Shown in pieces: positions 60,000 to 64,000 of a stretch of 64,000 nt of DNA. Position numbers and translations under genes: made by a program. A model generated the notes under the pieces. That model was not told the origin of the DNA. It made no database searches and saw only the letters and a program-made list of their open reading frames with translations. How positions within the stretch are numbered: the stretch's first letter is position 1; every line of letters starts with the position of its first letter. The DNA is from Dreissena polymorpha (Eukaryota > Mollusca > Bivalvia > Myida > Dreissenidae): NCBI RefSeq assembly GCF_020536995.1, contig NC_068356.1, positions 80,876,107 to 80,940,106 of the forward strand, read 5' to 3'.

Positions 60000-61042
60000 C
60001 TAAGTTAAAGAGAGACACCGTCTTGAATATGTTAGCCTTCTGTGACCATGAGGTTTCATAGCATCACCGAAAAATAAGTATAATCGGATTATATGTCATG
60101 CATTTAACCTCTGAACATTTGGTATAAAGTAAAAATTTGGAAAATAAAATACCACATTAACAGCTTAATCGTCATACCAGCCACTTCTCAACAGCAGGCG
60201 CAGGATTAAAATCCTTTTTAGCCCGGGAACACAGTTAGTCCCGTCAAAATAACTTAGCAATGAAAGTGACATCCTGAGTAGGAGTCTGACAGTGACACAC
60301 TTTACAGCTTGTTTAATGTTTTATTTAAACTTTGAGTGTTTAGTTAAACAAATAATAATCGGGCTCTGAAATTAATAGATTAGGACTTTACACAAATAAA
60401 AGGTAATGCAAAAACATAAAACAGTTACAATATGAAACAACATTACCTGATCAAAAATCAACGAATTCACAACCTTTAAAAAATTTTTGTGTCGCCCACG
60501 TCACGAAACAACGCGCAGTATTTGACAGGTTCAATGAATAGTACTACAAATATGTTACGCCACAAGCAAAAATAGCAAGTTCGACTGGTTTGTAACAAAC
60601 CTTTTTATTTCATCGTCAAACCATCTATCGAAGGAAGTTAATTCATGCCAGTCAGTATTTGTGTTGACATATGAATTCGTAGTTTCGTTTTCATTTCAAC
60701 CAAAACATAGTTTAACTTGTTTTTTTTGTGTCCGACACGAGGACCGCCAGTTTCGGGAAAGATACTGGACCTCAGCAAATTTTAAAGGAAATGTCTGAGG
60801 TCCGACGTCTTTCGCATGGGTTGAATTATATGTTAACTGCATTCTCATTGGTCGTTTCGATATAATTGTCCAATCACGAAGCGGGTAACAGGAGTGTACG
60901 ACTTTGATTTAAGGCCACAAACTGACAATGTCACCATGTCTAAAAAAAAGAAAAAAAATGACTTTTTCTTTTGTGTTCTGAGTAAGAATGATAGTTTGCT
61001 GTTGAAGTTACATGTATTTTGTTCCCGTTTTGTTAATATTTA

Positions 61043-61423
61043 CAGTGCTCCAGCTAGGATTTGAAAAGGGCAGGGGGCTTTTTTGTCAAAAGGGCACTTT
61101 CGACGCGCAGTATTTTGTCAAAAGGACACTTTCGACGCGCAGTATTTTGTGAAAAGGGCACGTTCAAGCGCGCGGGTGTTTCTGGAATGCTTCCTATTGC
61201 ATGTTAATTTATATGTTATAAATAATTGTATTATTCCCAATATTATTAAAACATTCAAATATAATGTCTACAATGAGGATTAAACTAATTACAAGTAATA
61301 AGAGATTTATGAATTATCATATGTAAAAAAAAATTATTATTTTTTTTTGAGGGTGGGTGGGCAGGGAAGAGGTTCGGGGGGCAGGGCGCGGGGCCCTTCG
61401 ATTTAGGCCTAGCTGGGGCACTG
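61043..61423. mobile_element. Inverted-repeat element with CAGTGCTCCAGCTAGG ends
   Basis: Left CAGTGCTCCAGCTAGGATT, right GGCCTAGCTGGGGCACTG, inverse with mismatches. CAGTG ends are reminiscent of hAT elements, but no 8-bp target duplication is visible. It contains a 32-bp tandem (AAAAGGGCACTTTCGACGCG, three units, 61085-61175). Non-coding. Confidence 0.65.
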
Positions 61424-62114
61424 GTTTATCATTTACCGGCACCTCCGGATGAATGCCTATTCCTGTTACATTTCTTTTTTTTTTTCGATTTTCAACAAAT
61501 TTTGTTGATGTGTGGTTCCGATCATACCGATGTTTGTTTTCTCTGCGGATTTTTGAACCTCCGACGGTAAGAGGATTTATTCATAACCACATTTTACAGA
61601 AAGTTGAGTCTTTCATTAGGATAAATGAAACTCTCAAGCCCTAAACTCTCTTGATATTTGCATGATTAAGGTCGGAGTTGGCGAAGGCACAATGCCTAAA
61701 ATGCTAAATTTATTGAATTGGCACTACAATGTTAAGCTATGTCCAAATTTGTATTGGAAACAATGGCCAAAAGAAGCTTCCTCGGCAACATATTTAAATC
61801 CCAGCTGGGTCAGCCTATGCCAAATTTTTTGGAAAATCTGCATTGTCTAAATGCCAAATTTTTCTTAAATTGCAATGCTAGGAGAACAAATGCCCAAATT
61901 TTATGCATCTTTTCCAGGGGTCCTCTGACAAAATTGTAATGTCATCTTTGATCTTGCACATTGTCTTCTATATTTAATGGGCCAATATACTCTTCTTTAA
62001 AAAAAATAAAGTTCAAAAGTAAAATTTAATCTGAATTATAGTTCAAAAGTAAAATTCAATCTGAAATAACATGCTACATTTCCATATTGATTATTTTAAT
62101 TTTTTAAGTCCTGA

Positions 62115-62432
62115 AGCCAAGCAGCTTATCAAGTCAGCAGTCTAGCTGTGGCTAGACAAAAAGGAGAGGCGGAAGATGCCCCGAAGCAGCCAAGGGCCTC
62201 GGCATCAGCACCAGTTCTTACACTTGTGGGTGCTGGTGTCCAAACCGACGTTACTGAGGGGAATGATGAGCTGAGCCTGATTAAGACAGCTGTCGATCTT
62301 GCCATACAAAAACCTAACCTGGCATCAAAGGAATATGACCGAAAATCAGATAGTGAATCATCGGATGATTTTTGTGGCAACTTGATTAGAATTACATCAA
62401 ACTCTGTTTTATTTTGGAAAATTTATTATTAA
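62115..62432 (+). other. Open frame with Ser/Asp-rich end, unassigned
   Basis: About 105 open codons: SSLAVARQKGEAEDAPKQPR, ASASAPVLTLVGAGVQTDVT, EGNDELSLIKTAVDLAIQKP and KEYDRKSDSESSDDFCGNLI. The composition is protein-like, and the SDSESSDDF end recalls the acidic tail encoded antisense at 59275. There is no in-frame ATG near the start and no firm acceptor. A transposon-gene remnant or an unrecognised exon are both possible; it does not fit the BTG reading frame. Confidence 0.3.
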
Positions 62433-62749
62433 AAGTCGAATTGGTGTTACATGTTTTAATGTTTTTTATACGTGTACATCTGTTTTTATCAAAATCTTGA
62501 TAACTGCAGAGTTGATGTAACCTGAGGACTTTACTTTTTCTTTACCATTCACATAAATATGATTATCCTCTATTTTAACTGAGCAAAATCATGTAAATTA
62601 TGTGCCAAAAATCGCTCAGAAGCCATGATTTGGCATCTTTATTAAAAAAAAGTCTGGGGGAGCATGCCTCCGAACCCCCCTAGCAACATGCACCTTAGAT
62701 GCTCGCACAAGTTGGCCTCCTCAAATAACTCAAAAGCCTGCTACAAAGA

Positions 62750-63720
62750 ATCCTAATGAAAACGCTGTGTCCGCTCTCTGATTCAAATAGTTTTCATATG
62801 ATCTTCACCAAACTTGGTCAGAAGTTGTGTCTAGACAATATCTAGGTCAAGTTCGAATATGGATCATGCCGGGTCAAAAACTATGTCACAGGGTCACTTA
62901 GTGCATTTCAAGCATTTAGCATGGTTTCCGCTCTCTAATTGAAGTAGTTTTCACCCGATCTTCACTTAATTTGGTCAGAAGTTGTGTCTAGATGATATGT
63001 AGGTCAAGTTCGAATATGGGTCATGCCGGGTCAAAAACGAGGTCACGAGGTCACATAGTGCATTTCAAGCATTTAGCATGGTGTCCGCTCTCTAACTGAA
63101 TAGTTTTCATCTGATCTTCAACAAACTTTGTCAGAAGTTTTATCTAGACAATATCTCTAATTGAAGTAGTTTTTATCTGATCTTCACCAAACTTGGTCAG
63201 AAGTTGTATCGGGCAATATCTAGGTCAAGTTCCAAAATGGGTCATGCCGGGTCAAAAACTAGGTCACAGGGTCACTTAGTGCATTTCAAGCATTTAACAT
63301 GGTGTCTGCTATGTAATAGAAGTAGTTTTCATCCTATAATCAGCATACTTGGTCAGAAGTTGTATCTAGACAATATCTAGGTCAAGTTCGAATATGGGTC
63401 ATGCAGGGTCAAAAACTAGGTCACAGAGTCACTTAGTGCATTTCTAGCATTTAGCATGGTGTCCGCTCTCTTATTGAAGTAGTTTTCATCCGATCTTCAT
63501 CAAATTTGGTCAGAAGTTGTGTCTAGACAATATCTAGGTTAAGTTCAAATATGGGTCATGCCGGGTCAAAAACTAGATCACGAGGTCACTTGGTGCATTT
63601 CAAGCATTTAGCATGGTATCCTCTCTCTAATTGAAGTAGTTTTTATCCGATCTTCACTTAATTTGGTCAGAAGTTGTGTCTAGATGATATGTTGGTCAAG
63701 TTCAAATATCGGTCATGGTA
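62750..63720. repeat. Satellite-like tandem array, about 158-bp units
   Basis: Six to seven units, each with CCGCTCTCTAATTGAAGTAG, CCGATCTTCACCAAACTTGG, TCTAGACAATATCTAGGTCA, GGGTCATGCCGGGTCAAAAA and GTGCATTTCAAGCATTTAGC. Starts near 62768, 62928, 63083, 63153 (after a partial unit), 63302, 63460 and 63617. The unit length is similar to the ancient bivalve satellite BIV160, but I cannot compare sequences here. Confidence 0.85.
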
Positions 63721-63965
63721 AAGTTATCAAGTTTTCCAAAACCTTTAAACGGGTTTATCTTTGAGCTATCGGCATACTTTTTCGCATGACACATCATCCT
63801 CATGATGGTGAACAAATGTACTAAGTCATTTTAAAATCTCTTGTTTTCTGTTGTTTTGGATTTCCAAATGGCAATTATATGAAGATATATCCTGTGTAAC
63901 CATTAGCTTTCTTGAAAAAGATTCCTATTTCCATATTCATGCATGATTACATATGTAAATTGCAG

Positions 63966-64000
63966 ATTTGGAGAAAGCCATGGCTCATACTGCCAGCTAG
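63966..64000 (+). CDS. BTG3: BTG/TOB-family protein, exon 2 (partial, cut by the window end)
   Basis: The acceptor AAATTGCAG is followed by a base that completes the Arg codon split at 58765, giving CCR|FGESHGSYCQL. Human members have CCRYGE or SYRIGE at the same point, so this is the direct continuation after Box B. The rest of the exon lies beyond the window. Confidence 0.85.
   Translation, partial: MWRKPWLILPA

Larger units (their letters stand above)
58972..60823 (-). mobile_element. DNA-transposon-like element with CAACCCATGCGAAAGAC ends
   Basis: The two ends carry a perfect 17-bp inverted repeat, CAACCCATGCGAAAGAC, with further inverted similarity inside (GAGGTCC, AATTT and ACAGGACCTCA/TGAGGTCC). 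It is 1.85 kb long and lies wholly in the BTG-gene intron. No clear target duplication; the flanks are AATATATG and AATTATAT. The only coding sequence I can see is the pair of short minus-strand exons at 59965 and 59275, so no transposase core is present. It is either an internally deleted element or one whose protein is mostly elsewhere. Confidence 0.65.
58766..63965 (+). other. BTG3: 5.2-kb intron of the BTG-like gene, mostly mobile elements
   Basis: Bounded by GTACAG and TTGCAG. It contains an inverted-repeat element with antisense exons (58972-60823), which itself carries a MITE (59442-59886). It also holds a second inverted-repeat element (61043-61423), an unassigned open frame (62115-62432) and a tandem array (62750-63720). 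A small fold of CCCGTTTTTAAAAAACGGG lies at 58825-58843. Confidence 0.85.

Overview
This is animal nuclear DNA, AT-rich, with short coding exons, GT-AG introns of several kilobases and dense interspersed repeats. It has no operons, ribosome binding sites or prokaryotic features. The repeats look like a bivalve mollusc: foldback elements, short terminal-inverted-repeat elements and roughly 158-bp satellite-like tandem blocks. Two copies of an element with TGCATGTGCGTAAAGTG ends resemble, from memory, repeats common in dreissenid mussels. The species call is inference.

Layout. (1) 2500-5863, plus strand: the last two exons of a sortilin-related receptor (SORL1-like), encoding the membrane span and a cytoplasmic tail with its sorting motifs. 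The intron carries several foldback elements. (2) 11566-32497, plus strand: seven small exons with compatible phases. They encode a putative secreted protein: a signal peptide, a basic Ala/Thr/Lys/Pro region, an Ala-Pro-Thr tract, a Gln/Pro segment and a small Cys-containing domain. I recognise no family. (3) 33430-34910, minus strand: a decayed LINE reverse transcriptase. (4) 36.9-43.4 kb: a repeat zone with tandem arrays, nested elements and a large palindrome split by another element. (5) 45419-46438, minus strand: a transposon-type DD40E integrase domain, broken. (6) 49044-50797, plus strand: three exons encoding a Cys-rich C-terminus, either the end of gene 2 or a separate gene. (7) 51-57 kb: a tRNA-derived SINE, short inverted-repeat elements and a LINE 3' end that has taken in a (CT)n microsatellite of about 210 bp. 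(8) 58455 to the window end: a BTG/TOB-family gene, with exon 1 complete and exon 2 entering at the edge. Its 5.2-kb intron holds an inverted-repeat element with two antisense acidic exons.

No complete new multi-gene system is visible. The most unusual signals are tandem arrays that begin at, or copy, 5' splice sites; an unrecognised low-complexity secreted-protein gene with a reading frame that stays open past an in-frame TGA; a palindromic repeat family built from GGTGACTTCAAGCC blocks; and the antisense exons inside the BTG-gene intron. All splice calls are by eye, with no transcript evidence.
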